Positions 6,940-17,112 of a stretch of 53,749 bases of DNA are shown here, one piece after another (within the stretch, counting starts at the first letter, position 1; the number at the start of each line of letters is the position of its first letter). Source of the stretch: a virus. The stretch spans positions 1-53,749 of the IMG/VR virus record IMGVR_UViG_3300032086_001878; one strand, 5' to 3'. Under the pieces are notes generated by a model. The model was not told the DNA's origin. It did not search any database and saw only the letters and a list, made by a program, of their open reading frames with translations. Made by a program: the position numbers and the translations under genes.

Positions 6940-9900
6940 ATTGGTAGCCTATTAAGTTTTGCATTTGCTGATCTAGGTTGTTTTTTGCATTCTCAGCTTG
7001 CGCCAAATAATCTGCTAGAGCCATCATAAAATCTTGCTCTCCACCTTCGCTTTCATCATCATACAACTCAGATCTTACGAGCCAAGCATAGAAGAGTTCC
7101 TGTTGATTTTGCGACATAGCAACGTCACCGTCAGGAACAACCTGCCTCGCTACTTTTACAAACTCTTGTGGCTTTGATAGCAATTGTTCAGCTAACCGTG
7201 CAGACTCTGCCCCGTCCAGTTTCTCGCCTAAGAAACCAACGGCCCCTGATCGCACCCTTGCACCAATACGGCTCAAAGCACCGAAGGTCAAAGTAACCAA
7301 TCTGTTTACTGCGGCAATAGATGCGGCTTTGTCTGCGGTTATGGAATTACCTGCACCAGAGGTAGCTTTCCTTGTTCCCACCTGAACGCCACTTAGCCTT
7401 AATAAGGTTTCCAACCCTGCTACATTTTCAGGATTGTTTTTGAATATTAAATTAGCCTTATCTAAATAATCCGTAAAATTTTCTAGTTCCTGCGTAATCT
7501 TGGCTTCGCTAACGCCACGTTGGTTTGGCATTTCTTTTGATAGAATTAAGAACTTATCTTTAAAAAACTTACTAAATGCCGCCTCAACACCTTTTTGTGC
7601 AAGTTCTCTTTCCACAGGATCACCGATTGCGTCTATCTTTGAAAGTAATTCAGGAAGATCACCTGATAACTGCCCATCGACAACACCCATAGCCTGTTTG
7701 TCATTAAAGTATTTATTAAGAACTTCAGTTGTATTCGGGTTTACTTTTCCTTCAGCATTTTGAAAGAACCTGCCTAGTGCGCCCTCGTATGCTTGTTGCT
7801 TTGCTTCCTCAAGTTTTAAAGTTGCCCCGTCTAGCCTTAGTTGCAATTCAGGGGTTATTTTCTCTAACCTTTGGATTTGTCGTAGGAAGGAGCGAACCTG
7901 ATCTGCAGCCTCTTTGGTGGCAGGGTTTCTATCTAGTAAGCTTGCACGGCTCTCAAGAGCTTGCCTGACTGCAGTAAAATCAACTTCATCTAATGCCCTA
8001 CCTGACTGTGAAGAAATGTTACTTACAGCGTCTGCAATAACGTAATCCACTACGTCCTCAACAGATTGACCACCCTCACTACGCAGAAGTACATTTAGAA
8101 TACCTTCGCCCTGCGCTCTGTTTACATCCAACAAACCTGACTCAACACTTTGTCGGGTTAAATCCCTTGCACCTGCTTGGTTTAATCTTCCTGCGCTACT
8201 GTTAGCAAAGTTATCTACGTTTTGAAGAATACCACCATCACGCCAATACTTAGAATACTGATTTCTGTAGTAATCCATAGCGTCTTGTGCAGCCGCCAGT
8301 TTATTAACCTGCCCTGTTTCATCTAAGTACAGAATAGCGTCATCATCTATTAATCTTTTAAGACCTGCTAAATTACTTATTGCTGTAGTTGCAGGAAGTG
8401 ATCCATCACGCTCAAGTTGGTTTAAGGTATCAGCTAAGTTAGGACGTATTTTTGTGTATAGATCCTCGAAGGTTACTTTATTACTTAAAAACTTTATGGC
8501 TTCATCACGATCCATTTGAGAGACTACAGCTAGTAGTTCACCTAACTGAGCATTTCCAGGTTTCTTAGGATTACCTGCATCTAAAAATTCTTTATTAAGA
8601 GTTTGTAATTGATCATACAGACGTTCACCAAACTGAACTCCATCATCATCCGCTATATTTAAACGCCCACCTTTAATCTTGTTGAAAAGATCATTTTTCT
8701 TTTGGTTCATTTGCCTACTGGCACTTACAAGTTTATCAAGTATTGCATCTGCACTATCAGCTTTGTTGATCGCTATGGAAACGCCATCTACTTCGTTTAA
8801 TTGTTCTAGTTTAGAACCAAAGAACGGATCATTTTGTATCTGACTTGTAATTCGATTTTTGAAATCAGTAATTGCATTTTCTGCTTTGGCTACATCATCT
8901 GCGGCACTCCTTATAGGTGCATTGGCAGCATCCCGTAGTGCATCGCCTGTCTGATCTACAGCGGATTGACCGCCTCTTACATCAAACATTTCGTCAGTAG
9001 TTTGAGCTAGTACCCTAGCAGGTTCTCCCTGCTTTGTAGCAAGTTGCCCAGTGTTTAGCTTATTGCCTAGCGCACCCTGTTCTATCACTTGGGAAGAGGT
9101 AATAATTCTTTTTGCGGTTTCGGTGTCATTGTTTCTGAGGGCATACTGAACTGCAGCTAACGTACTTAGACCTACCTTAACCTTATCATCATCAATCATA
9201 GTAATGATTTCATCATTATCTTCTATGAGCTTAACAAGATCACGCTTTATCTGAACAAGTTCATCTGCGGAAGCGGATGGATCTGCAGCTATTGATAGTC
9301 TGTTCAAAACATCATCAACAAATGCTTTCTCTCTACTAGCGGTACTGAGTACTCCTGTAAGTGTAGCTGCACCAGAAAAGAGGTATAAAACCTTGGCACT
9401 TTTTGCTACGCCTTTTGCACCTGTCTGAAGTGTTCGGGCAGCGAATAAAGCATCAGCTAAAACATTAGCCTTGTTCGCCAATATTTGTTGGTATTCAGGG
9501 GCATCGGGATCTACTGCAATCCCTTGGGTAAGGGGATAGATAGCAGCATTTTCTCCAATGAATGCGGTTGGAATATCAGGACTTAGAGCCGCTGCCATAC
9601 CTGCTTCAGTGGATAAAACCTTAACAGTGTTTGCTGCTTTAGGTGAATACTTTAATAAGTCAGTAGATATTTTTCTGGCATCATTTGTACCACCTAGCTT
9701 TGATGATACACGGGATATACCCTCTACAACTTTATCTCCACCTTTACCGCCTATTACACCACCAGTTAGTAACTGTGTTCCCTCAAAAAGTAGGGCATCA
9801 ACGATACCGCCATCACCTGCAGCTACATCAGGCAACACTTCATCTACAACCCCTACAGCATCCGTTGTTAAATCCACATTTGGTATCGTTCCAATAGACG

Positions 9901-10735
9901 GAATATTTTCTGTAATAACATTGGCGGCATCGATAGCGGCATTAGCTACAGCGTCACCTTTAGCCGCAAGATAATCATTTACTGCGGCAAATGTCTCAAG
10001 AAGATTCTTACCACCCTGATAAATACCTAACGATATAGTGTCATCAAAATCTAAATCGGGGGCGCTAAACGATGCCAGATCTGGTGGAGGAACTAATAGT
10101 CCTTGGTATACTACGCCCAGACCATCTTGCTCACCTGCTTCCGCATATGCCTGATAAAGCGCAGTTGCTGCGGCTCTACCTTCCTCAGTAGCAGGAAACC
10201 CATCATACATACTTCTATTTGGTTTTGGTAAGGTACTGTCACCTGTGAACTGCCCCGTAAGAAGAGCTTGTTCTGTTTGCTCTTCAGTTGCATTTTTGGG
10301 AACTAATACTTCCCGACCATCTTGGCTTGTAAGAACATTAAAGTCTGCAGTAGCAGTTACGGTTTCATCGTTGACCTGAAAGTTTTGGGTAAACTGGCTT
10401 GGGTACTTTTCTTTAAGTCTATTATACTCTGCTTCATTCTGAGGATTATCAAAGAAACCTGGATTCATATAGGCTGCGCTACTGCTTACGGTTTTACCCG
10501 TGTAAGGATCAACACCCATCATATCAATCATAGCCTGTCGGTCTTCAATTTCCTGTGCAACTGCAGGGTCAAGTTTAGATGCAGGTTGCTCGAAGCTCTG
10601 TTCTTGAGCGTCTACAGCTACAGGATCTGCGGCTGCAGCAACATCTGATTTTGCATCAGGCTCATCAAGATACTGGGAAAAGAAATTATCTTCTTCTTTA
10701 GGTTCTTCAAGAAACTGTTCAAAAAAGTTTGCCAT
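6938..10735 (-). CDS. Large internal virion/ejection protein, 1265 aa
   Basis: The largest protein of the phage and the last gene of the structural operon. The N-terminus repeats a short acidic motif: NFFEQFLEEP then NFFSQYLDEP. Long helical, Gln- and Asp-rich segments dominate residues 500-1100, and there is an Ala/Gly-rich, possibly membrane-active region around 440-470. By size, position after the tail and lysis genes and helical make-up it corresponds to the T7 gp15/gp16 type of protein that is ejected into the cell with the DNA. No transglycosylase motif was seen. Confidence 0.65.
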   Translation of the reverse strand: MANFFEQFLEEPKEEDNFFSQYLDEPDAKSDVAAAADPVAVDAQEQSFEQPASKLDPAVAQEIEDRQAMIDMMGVDPYTGKTVSSSAAYMNPGFFDNPQNEAEYNRLKEKYPSQFTQNFQVNDETVTATADFNVLTSQDGREVLVPKNATEEQTEQALLTGQFTGDSTLPKPNRSMYDGFPATEEGRAAATALYQAYAEAGEQDGLGVVYQGLLVPPPDLASFSAPDLDFDDTISLGIYQGGKNLLETFAAVNDYLAAKGDAVANAAIDAANVITENIPSIGTIPNVDLTTDAVGVVDEVLPDVAAGDGGIVDALLFEGTQLLTGGVIGGKGGDKVVEGISRVSSKLGGTNDARKISTDLLKYSPKAANTVKVLSTEAGMAAALSPDIPTAFIGENAAIYPLTQGIAVDPDAPEYQQILANKANVLADALFAARTLQTGAKGVAKSAKVLYLFSGAATLTGVLSTASREKAFVDDVLNRLSIAADPSASADELVQIKRDLVKLIEDNDEIITMIDDDKVKVGLSTLAAVQYALRNNDTETAKRIITSSQVIEQGALGNKLNTGQLATKQGEPARVLAQTTDEMFDVRGGQSAVDQTGDALRDAANAPIRSAADDVAKAENAITDFKNRITSQIQNDPFFGSKLEQLNEVDGVSIAINKADSADAILDKLVSASRQMNQKKNDLFNKIKGGRLNIADDDGVQFGERLYDQLQTLNKEFLDAGNPKKPGNAQLGELLAVVSQMDRDEAIKFLSNKVTFEDLYTKIRPNLADTLNQLERDGSLPATTAISNLAGLKRLIDDDAILYLDETGQVNKLAAAQDAMDYYRNQYSKYWRDGGILQNVDNFANSSAGRLNQAGARDLTRQSVESGLLDVNRAQGEGILNVLLRSEGGQSVEDVVDYVIADAVSNISSQSGRALDEVDFTAVRQALESRASLLDRNPATKEAADQVRSFLRQIQRLEKITPELQLRLDGATLKLEEAKQQAYEGALGRFFQNAEGKVNPNTTEVLNKYFNDKQAMGVVDGQLSGDLPELLSKIDAIGDPVERELAQKGVEAAFSKFFKDKFLILSKEMPNQRGVSEAKITQELENFTDYLDKANLIFKNNPENVAGLETLLRLSGVQVGTRKATSGAGNSITADKAASIAAVNRLVTLTFGALSRIGARVRSGAVGFLGEKLDGAESARLAEQLLSKPQEFVKVARQVVPDGDVAMSQNQQELFYAWLVRSELYDDESEGGEQDFMMALADYLAQAENAKNNLDQQMQNLIGYQ

Positions 10736-10737
10736 AT

Positions 10738-13368
10738 TTAATTATTCCCAAGTATTTTTGCAGCCGCACCCTTGCCAAATAAAAGATCAAATTCTGCGGC
10801 TTTGTCTGGATTATTTATTAAAGCTTGCCTTGCTTTTTGATTTGGTACAGGAAACCCACCTGTCATAGTGTTATCAAATGCTTTAGTCAGAGTTGCACTG
10901 TCTCTTTCTGTAACAAAGGTCTGAAAGTTTTTAAGTGGGGCTACGGGCGACCACTTAAATCGTTGTTTAAAATCTGCGACTAATCCCGTGTTTTCTGCTT
11001 GGAATACAGCATCATCATAGGACTCTACTTTAGATCGCATATACCCTCTAAGGTTATCCGCAAACGCCTGAACACTGCCTGAAGTATTCAACATTTGTGT
11101 TAGACGCTCGAAGTCTTTGTTAGACATTGCGTTTCCAGATTGTCCTTCAATTCTACCGCTGCGGAATGCTAGGATCACCATAGTAGCTTGAAATTTGGCT
11201 GTTTCATCTGCAAGATTTTGAACGTCTTTAGATACGATAGCATCTAGTATATTTTTTCCTACGCCCTGTTGCTGCAAGGCACTGAGCAATTGATCCTCAG
11301 TAATATAAGTAACTGATGCACCCGTTTCATCTACACCTTCTGTTGCATTCTGAAACAAACTAGCTGTTACATCTATAATGTTAGATGTTCCTCTGACAGT
11401 GCCAGTTACTAACTGAGCAAAAGAACCACCTGCATTTCTAACCATTGGGCTATTTGTAGCGATTTCTATTGCCAACTCTGAGTTTCGTAGAGCTTCGGCT
11501 AATGATACACCACTAGCACTTAATTCCTTAATATACTTTTGTTGTTGTGCAGAGATTTTATTAAATTGCTCTAGCTCTGGTTCAGACATCTTCCTAAAGT
11601 TAGCAGTATCTACAGAAGTGCCATCTGTTAAAGTAAGGTTACCATCCGCATCTTTTTTGACTTGAACAAATGATTCAGTTTTTGTTTTTGGATCTATGAG
11701 TACACCTGCAAATGTTTCGCTACCGTACACTCCTGCAGCAAGTTGAGCTTCTTTTTCTTTTTGTTTTTTCTGTCTTTCAGCTAACTCTGTTAAACCATCA
11801 ATTATTTCTTGGCTTTCTTCATTTTGTATAGCGACCTGTATCTGCCCAAGCGTTCTATCATAAGTAATAGAATTTTTAACATATTCAGCAAACTTAGCAT
11901 CACCCTCTAGTATTCTTCGAGTATTTAATCTGGCATTTATAATATTTAGGTCTTCAACTTTAGCCCCAAGTTGGGTTGCCGTAGCTTTTCTTTCTGCAAG
12001 TTCTACTGATGTTAAGCCAATCAAGCTTTCGGGATTTAGCAAGCTTTCAAGAAGATCTTTATTAGAAGCTTTAGTTGCATCCGCTTGGAAACCTGCAACT
12101 ATTTTCTCAGCAATCTGCATTTGAGTATAAGTACCTGTGGCACGAAGCTTATTAAGCTCTGCCTCTGCAGTTTTCAAATCGGTAATGTTTTCAATAAATG
12201 CCCGTGACTCATTTGCACGAAGTTCGCCCTCTTGTATATCAAGGGCTGTTTTACCTTCAGGACTTATATTGAGGCCATTAGCGGCAATGCTGCGTCTATA
12301 TGCTTTAATGGCTGCTACAGAAGTTAAATCTTGGAAAGGTATTTTGTCTACATTCTGACCTACCATTTGAGTGAGTAGCTTATACTCTCTACTCTCCCTT
12401 ATTACTTTTTTAGCATCGTCTGATTCAGCAATTTCTATTTCAGCATTTAGACGATCCAACATACTTTTTGCTAATGCAGGATCTTTTGTTGCTTCATCTA
12501 AATTAGCTTCTGTATCTTGACCTTTAAGTAGTTCAATCCTCGCTGTTATTTCTTTTAGTTGTGCGCTATCTTCTGGGATCAGACCTTTTGCCTCAAGTTC
12601 TTTCATATAGGCTTCAGCATCAGCTAAGTTTGTCATTCTTTCTTTATCTAATTCGAAAGCTTTAGGATCTACCTCTATACCAAACTGTTTAGTTTCAGCC
12701 TGTGTTACTTCGCTTGGCTGAAGTTGTTGCGGCCCGAAAGCTTTCATCATCTGTTGAGCTTCGCTCATCAGTTCAGGTGACTTTATAAGGTCACCATCTT
12801 TATTAACATAACCAACACTACCATCTGCAATATTTTGAAGATCAAGTGAAGTTAAAGGTCTAACAGTACCGCTGTCATCAGTTATTTTTTTAACACCACC
12901 AACACCATCATCTAGTCTTAAAGGTGGAAGTTTATCGATACGGGCTGAAGTTACATCCTCAACGATAGGCTCTAGCTCTTTTTCCCTCAGACGCTTTAAC
13001 TTCATATCGCTATCAGCTTTTGTCTGAACAAAACTAGAGTCATCATTATACAGAAACAATTGCTCAGTAAGGTATGTAACTGCCTCAGTATTACCTTCGG
13101 AAAACCCAAGGTCTTTGGCTAATGCCTCTGCTTTGCGCTTTCTATTTGCTGCAGCCTGTTCTTTAGCTTTTTGCTCTTTAGCTAACTCACGGGCTTCTTC
13201 AAGCTTACGTTTTTCTTCTTCCCTTCGTCTCTCACCTTGCCGCAATAAACCCTCTGCAACAATGTTACTTGCCGCCATAAATCCATCTTGAATTGTAGTA
13301 TCAGGCTTTTGATATTTACCTGAAGCAATACCTTTACTTATTCGAGCCTTACTAGCAGCAAAAGACAT
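10738..13368 (-). CDS. Internal virion protein, 876 aa, coiled-coil rich
   Basis: Almost entirely helical. Residues 45-95 are a highly charged coiled coil (GERRREEEKRKLEEARELAKE and onward), followed by many Glu/Leu/Ala heptads. No enzymatic motif. It is packed between two other virion genes with a 2-base gap, and together with the 1265-aa protein probably forms the ejection core inside the capsid. Assignment is from position and composition. Confidence 0.6.
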   Translation of the reverse strand: MSFAASKARISKGIASGKYQKPDTTIQDGFMAASNIVAEGLLRQGERRREEEKRKLEEARELAKEQKAKEQAAANRKRKAEALAKDLGFSEGNTEAVTYLTEQLFLYNDDSSFVQTKADSDMKLKRLREKELEPIVEDVTSARIDKLPPLRLDDGVGGVKKITDDSGTVRPLTSLDLQNIADGSVGYVNKDGDLIKSPELMSEAQQMMKAFGPQQLQPSEVTQAETKQFGIEVDPKAFELDKERMTNLADAEAYMKELEAKGLIPEDSAQLKEITARIELLKGQDTEANLDEATKDPALAKSMLDRLNAEIEIAESDDAKKVIRESREYKLLTQMVGQNVDKIPFQDLTSVAAIKAYRRSIAANGLNISPEGKTALDIQEGELRANESRAFIENITDLKTAEAELNKLRATGTYTQMQIAEKIVAGFQADATKASNKDLLESLLNPESLIGLTSVELAERKATATQLGAKVEDLNIINARLNTRRILEGDAKFAEYVKNSITYDRTLGQIQVAIQNEESQEIIDGLTELAERQKKQKEKEAQLAAGVYGSETFAGVLIDPKTKTESFVQVKKDADGNLTLTDGTSVDTANFRKMSEPELEQFNKISAQQQKYIKELSASGVSLAEALRNSELAIEIATNSPMVRNAGGSFAQLVTGTVRGTSNIIDVTASLFQNATEGVDETGASVTYITEDQLLSALQQQGVGKNILDAIVSKDVQNLADETAKFQATMVILAFRSGRIEGQSGNAMSNKDFERLTQMLNTSGSVQAFADNLRGYMRSKVESYDDAVFQAENTGLVADFKQRFKWSPVAPLKNFQTFVTERDSATLTKAFDNTMTGGFPVPNQKARQALINNPDKAAEFDLLFGKGAAAKILGNN

Positions 13369-13920
13369 TTACGCTTCCTCTTCTTCAGTCATACCAAGCA
13401 TAGCCGCCTGTACTTTGTCAGGAGCCGCTGTTTTATCTTCTTCAGTAGGAGCCGCCATAAAACCTGTTAAAGGCTCTTGTGGGGCTTCTGGTGCGCTCTC
13501 CGCTACAGCCTCTTCTTCAGCATCAGAATCTATAATTCCCATAGCCATTTTGAGTGTTGTGGGAGTGATGGGCATAGTCTGCCTTTTAAGGCCATCCTCA
13601 TACTTAATGTTCTCTTTATCAGCTATCATTTTGATATAGCGATACACTGGCCCTGCAGCCAATAAAGCCATGTCTATTTGAAACTTTCCACGGGCAACAC
13701 CTTGTAACAAAAGACCTGTAACGATGTTGGTTAACGGGCGCTCTAATTCCATCATTGAGAATACAAGTTCTGCAGTTTCTTCGTCCTGCATCTTTTCCAT
13801 TACATACTCTACAGTACCATCAACAGTCTCTATATCAGGTGGCCTATGCCAAGGATAATTACGTTTATCGGAGACAAAGTTTTCACCAGGAATAGGCCCT
13901 GCATTTTTTAGGTTAAGCAT
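13369..13920 (-). CDS. Hypothetical virion-module protein, 183 aa
   Basis: Begins MLNLKNAGPIPGENF; the middle is helical with Met-rich segments (EKMQDEETAELVFSMMELE) and the C-terminus is a low-complexity acidic/Ala/Pro tail. It resembles the small proteins that accompany internal virion proteins in marine podoviruses. Stop and start abut the 876-aa gene (TAA then ATG). Function unknown. Confidence 0.65.
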   Translation of the reverse strand: MLNLKNAGPIPGENFVSDKRNYPWHRPPDIETVDGTVEYVMEKMQDEETAELVFSMMELERPLTNIVTGLLLQGVARGKFQIDMALLAAGPVYRYIKMIADKENIKYEDGLKRQTMPITPTTLKMAMGIIDSDAEEEAVAESAPEAPQEPLTGFMAAPTEEDKTAAPDKVQAAMLGMTEEEEA

Positions 13921-14092
13921 CTTCTTCCTCTTCTAGGGTTTCAGGAAGTTCATCCTCTAGTTCTTTTTCAAGTTCATCAAAGTACTCAAGGGTATAGAGC
14001 ATTGGCTCACCTGTTACTTTTTCTAATTCTTCAGGTACTTTACCGTCCATGTATGACTTAATAGATTTAACTACTGCGTCTTGAAATTTCAT
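13913..14092 (-). CDS. Hypothetical acidic protein, 59 aa
   Basis: Starts MKFQDAVVKSIKSYMDGK and ends with a very acidic stretch ELEDELPETLEEEEDA. It overlaps the next gene by 8 bases (ATGCTTAA), the tight packing of this operon. Probably a small virion-assembly factor, but this is only inferred from position. Confidence 0.65.
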   Translation of the reverse strand: MKFQDAVVKSIKSYMDGKVPEELEKVTGEPMLYTLEYFDELEKELEDELPETLEEEEDA

Positions 14093-14103
14093 TTAATCAG
14101 TTC

Positions 14104-15957
14104 CTATGCTAAATTAGCGGTGAATTTTGCTGCCGCTACTTTGGTAATTCCTTCAACTATGGTGCTAAACCAATTACTACCGCCACTTGATTGGGATTGA
14201 ACATCCATTTCTCCAAGTAGCAATCTCACCGCCAGTTCTTCTTCTGATTGTGCGCCTTTAAATAAGTAATCAAGCACAGTATCTACCTCGTTCCATGTAC
14301 GATTTAGACCCTCTTGAGTAAGCCCCAAAATTGATTTTACATCTACGGCTGCAGCATCAAAAGTCATGTTAGTATTTTCGCTTTCAACTGTCCTACGCCA
14401 CTCTGCATTGGACTCATCAATTAGCCACTGTAGGTTTGTTGCAAACTCTTGCCGCCTATTCTCTAAGGTTGCATAAAATTCTTCAAAATCGTTAATTTCA
14501 CCAGTATTAAATTTTGCAATGTCTGTATTGATTTCTGCCATGAAAGTTTGGGCTTCTAAATCAAGACCTGCATAAAACTTTTGGAAGTCAGCATCATTTT
14601 GGAAGACTAACCTATTCTTTAGATTAGTTTCTGCAGTTTCTGTAAAAAGTGCATCTACTTTACTCTTAACATTAATAATTTCTGCCTGTTGTTCATTTTC
14701 GAGGTTGGTTAAATTCATTTCTAAAAATGCTTTAGAATTATGAATAGCGGCTCTTTCTTTAACTCCTAGTTCAGCTTCATCTAACGCTGCTAAAGTTGCA
14801 GCCTTTTGTATAATTTGAGCTTGTTTGTTATCTAAATTTTTTGTTGTAAGAGTTTGAAAAAATGCTGCTTCGTCTTTTGCTACGGACAGACTAGCTTCCA
14901 TCAAACCTTTTGATAACAAACCAATTTTTTGAGAACCACTAAGACCGCTAAATGCCATGTTTGTGGTGATACTTCCGTATACACCTTGCGCCCAACTAGG
15001 AATTTTTGGATTACCATTATTATCTACAAATTGCTGACTAATAATATCCATTTGGCCTAATATAGTGGCCTTGCTATCTAAATAGTTTCCTTCGCCAAGA
15101 GCTTGAGCAAGTAGCTTACCATCTACTGTGCTTGTATCGACCACGCTGCCAAACTTTTGTGTAGCATAATCGTTTAGGGCTTCACCTGTATAGTTAACTG
15201 TACCGTCTTCATTTACCCCAGTAGCCAATCCCTGTTTATCTAAGGACAGGGCGTCTTCATCTACAATCATATCATCGGTGACTGTACCTGTGACTGCATC
15301 AACATTAAATTTTTCATCATTTAAATCATCTAATGCAGTCTCTACATTTGGGCCATCTAAAGACTTTTTGGTAGGTACATTTATTTTTACCTGACCATCA
15401 ATTAATGATACAGTAGCCTTATCTAAATCTCCCAATGCGTACTTAGGATTAGTAGGATCAAGCATTGTACCTAATGCATCAGGATCAACTTGTATTGTTT
15501 GTGCAATTTCAGAAAGATTAGCGCCACGGTCTGTAAGAAACTTAGCAGGGTCTTTTAGTAACTCCTGTAGATCTTCTTGGCTTTTAATAAAACCAGAAGT
15601 CTCTAACATTTTTAAAATGCTTTCTTCAGATAATCTACTCTCTTCCTCTTCTACTTCACCTTCCCCAGTAGTTTCTGTAGTGTTTGAGGAAGAGCCGCCC
15701 GAATTGTTAGTAGTTATTGTTTTGGCTGTGTTATTGTCATTTTGGTAGTTTAGGTTGTTCTCATTTTCGACAGTGTTAAGAAACTTATCTACGACATTAC
15801 TATCTGAATCGTTGTTAGTGCCACCTGCAGCCTGATACTCTTCATTAGTGCCGCCATAAAACTGATCGCCAGAGCCACCCTGACCACCGCCATCAAACAT
15901 ATCACCTACATCATCGTAGCCTGTGATCTTTGTGAATAAGCTTTCTTCTTCAGCCAT
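14104..15957 (-). CDS. Virion-associated protein, 617 aa
   Basis: The N-terminal 100 residues are Gly/Asn/Asp/Thr-rich and of low complexity (GDMFDGGGQGGSGDQFYGG), followed by a mixed domain and, from about residue 330, a long helical part (SLSVAKDEAAFFQTL and onward). Its place among internal virion genes suggests a third ejection-type protein, perhaps the T7 gp14 counterpart. Its start overlaps the Rz1-like stop by 8 bases. Confidence 0.55.
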   Translation of the reverse strand: MAEEESLFTKITGYDDVGDMFDGGGQGGSGDQFYGGTNEEYQAAGGTNNDSDSNVVDKFLNTVENENNLNYQNDNNTAKTITTNNSGGSSSNTTETTGEGEVEEEESRLSEESILKMLETSGFIKSQEDLQELLKDPAKFLTDRGANLSEIAQTIQVDPDALGTMLDPTNPKYALGDLDKATVSLIDGQVKINVPTKKSLDGPNVETALDDLNDEKFNVDAVTGTVTDDMIVDEDALSLDKQGLATGVNEDGTVNYTGEALNDYATQKFGSVVDTSTVDGKLLAQALGEGNYLDSKATILGQMDIISQQFVDNNGNPKIPSWAQGVYGSITTNMAFSGLSGSQKIGLLSKGLMEASLSVAKDEAAFFQTLTTKNLDNKQAQIIQKAATLAALDEAELGVKERAAIHNSKAFLEMNLTNLENEQQAEIINVKSKVDALFTETAETNLKNRLVFQNDADFQKFYAGLDLEAQTFMAEINTDIAKFNTGEINDFEEFYATLENRRQEFATNLQWLIDESNAEWRRTVESENTNMTFDAAAVDVKSILGLTQEGLNRTWNEVDTVLDYLFKGAQSEEELAVRLLLGEMDVQSQSSGGSNWFSTIVEGITKVAAAKFTANLA

Positions 15958-16204
15958 CTAGGTTATCCTTTTCTTTTTCACAGGCCCGAATACGATCACG
16001 CAGTTTTGCATAATCCGCTATTGTATTAGGGATAGTTTCGTAACCCTCTGGAAGAGCCTCAAGCTCTTGTGCCAGTGCTTCATTATAATCGGTTGAGTAT
16101 GATTTAAGGGGTGGACAGTAGACTTCTATATTAGTCCTATAAACCGTCTTTTCGCAGCCTGTCAGTAAGACCGCTACGATTATCAAGAGAACCGTCTTCT
16201 TCAT
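15950..16204 (-). CDS. Outer-membrane spanin lipoprotein (Rz1-like)
   Basis: 84 aa with a lipoprotein signal: MKKTVLLIIVAVLLTGCEK, lipobox LTGC with Cys17 as the lipidated residue. The mature part is short and partly Pro-rich. It starts inside the Rz-like gene in another frame, the classic Rz/Rz1 arrangement. Spanins fuse inner and outer membranes in the last step of Gram-negative lysis. At 68 mature residues it is somewhat longer than lambda Rz1. Confidence 0.75.
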   Translation of the reverse strand: MKKTVLLIIVAVLLTGCEKTVYRTNIEVYCPPLKSYSTDYNEALAQELEALPEGYETIPNTIADYAKLRDRIRACEKEKDNLDG

Positions 16205-16382
16205 GTTCAGCCATTGCCTTATAAAAATCTGTAGCCTTTTCTTTGGCTTCTAATTCATCTTTTAAAATCTTATTTTTCTCTGCGGATTTACCTTTGACCC
16301 GACCTACGATGTACAAGATGGGCAGAGCGATAACTAAAGCCGCAATGATTAAATCTTTGATTTTACCAAAGATGTTAAACAT
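16137..16382 (-). CDS. Inner-membrane spanin (Rz-like)
   Basis: 81 aa: an N-terminal membrane segment (LIIAALVIALPILYIVG, residues 11-27) followed by a charged helical periplasmic part (KGKSAEKNKILKDELEAKEK). It overlaps the endolysin stop and contains the start of the Rz1-like gene out of frame. It is short for an Rz, but topology and context fit. Confidence 0.7.
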   Translation of the reverse strand: MFNIFGKIKDLIIAALVIALPILYIVGRVKGKSAEKNKILKDELEAKEKATDFYKAMAEHEEDGSLDNRSGLTDRLRKDGL

Positions 16383-17109
16383 CTACGCCATCCTTTTGGT
16401 CTTTCCATCGTGCGTATGCAGCCAATGCTATGCCGCCCACCGCACAGATTAAAAAGATAGTCTGTAGATTTCCTGAGTAAGAAGCTAATCCCTCTAGCTG
16501 ACCTGCAACTTCGTTTAGACCCGTGGCTGCACCTGCAATACCGACACCTGCCATTGTTTTAGATTTAGCAAGGGGTTTCTTGTCCTGAACCGCAGGTTTC
16601 TGCGCCATTGGTACATCAGGATCATCTGATGGTAACTGTGCATCCATCGTAAACAAAGCTGCCTCTGCAGAGCGTCTACGAGTAAGCCCGTTGAGGGGTT
16701 GTAGTTTACCATTAACCCGTGCCTTGTTCCAACGCATAAATTGTGCAGGAACTGCAGAGTAATCTCCTGCATTCAACTTTTTCCGTAAGGTTGAGCTTGC
16801 AAAATTAGCAGAGCCAAGGTTGAAACAGAATGATACTAGCGCATCGAACTGGTACTGAGTTAATGGTACGGTCACAAGGTTTTTAACCTCACGCTCGAAG
16901 ACCTTCAGATCATCCCGTAGAAGCTCTTCTGCTTCGTCCTTTGTGATCCTCATATTCTTCTTTACGCCTTTTGTGTGACCAAATCCTATCGTGAGAACAG
17001 AAGCGGCACAACGATATGGAACTACCATCCCATCGTCTTCTACCTTTGCTAGTCCTTCGAATTTTTTTATCAGGTTTATGCCCTGATCAGATATTGTTTT
17101 AGGGTGCAT
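16375..17109 (-). CDS. Endolysin, GH24 lysozyme with C-terminal membrane segment
   Basis: 244 aa. The N-terminal lysozyme shows LIKKFEGL (catalytic Glu18), then YRCAASVLTIGFGHT with the Cys-x5-Thr that follows in this family, and QFDALVSFCFNLG, FMRWNKA and LTRRRSAEAALF further on. It cleaves peptidoglycan. About seven extra residues separate Glu from Cys compared with the usual spacing. Residues 213-234 (LQTIFLICAVGGIALAAYARW) form a hydrophobic helix, unusual for an endolysin; it may anchor the enzyme or help to release it. Confidence 0.85.
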   Translation of the reverse strand: MHPKTISDQGINLIKKFEGLAKVEDDGMVVPYRCAASVLTIGFGHTKGVKKNMRITKDEAEELLRDDLKVFEREVKNLVTVPLTQYQFDALVSFCFNLGSANFASSTLRKKLNAGDYSAVPAQFMRWNKARVNGKLQPLNGLTRRRSAEAALFTMDAQLPSDDPDVPMAQKPAVQDKKPLAKSKTMAGVGIAGAATGLNEVAGQLEGLASYSGNLQTIFLICAVGGIALAAYARWKDQKDGVDV

Positions 17110-17112
17110 GTT

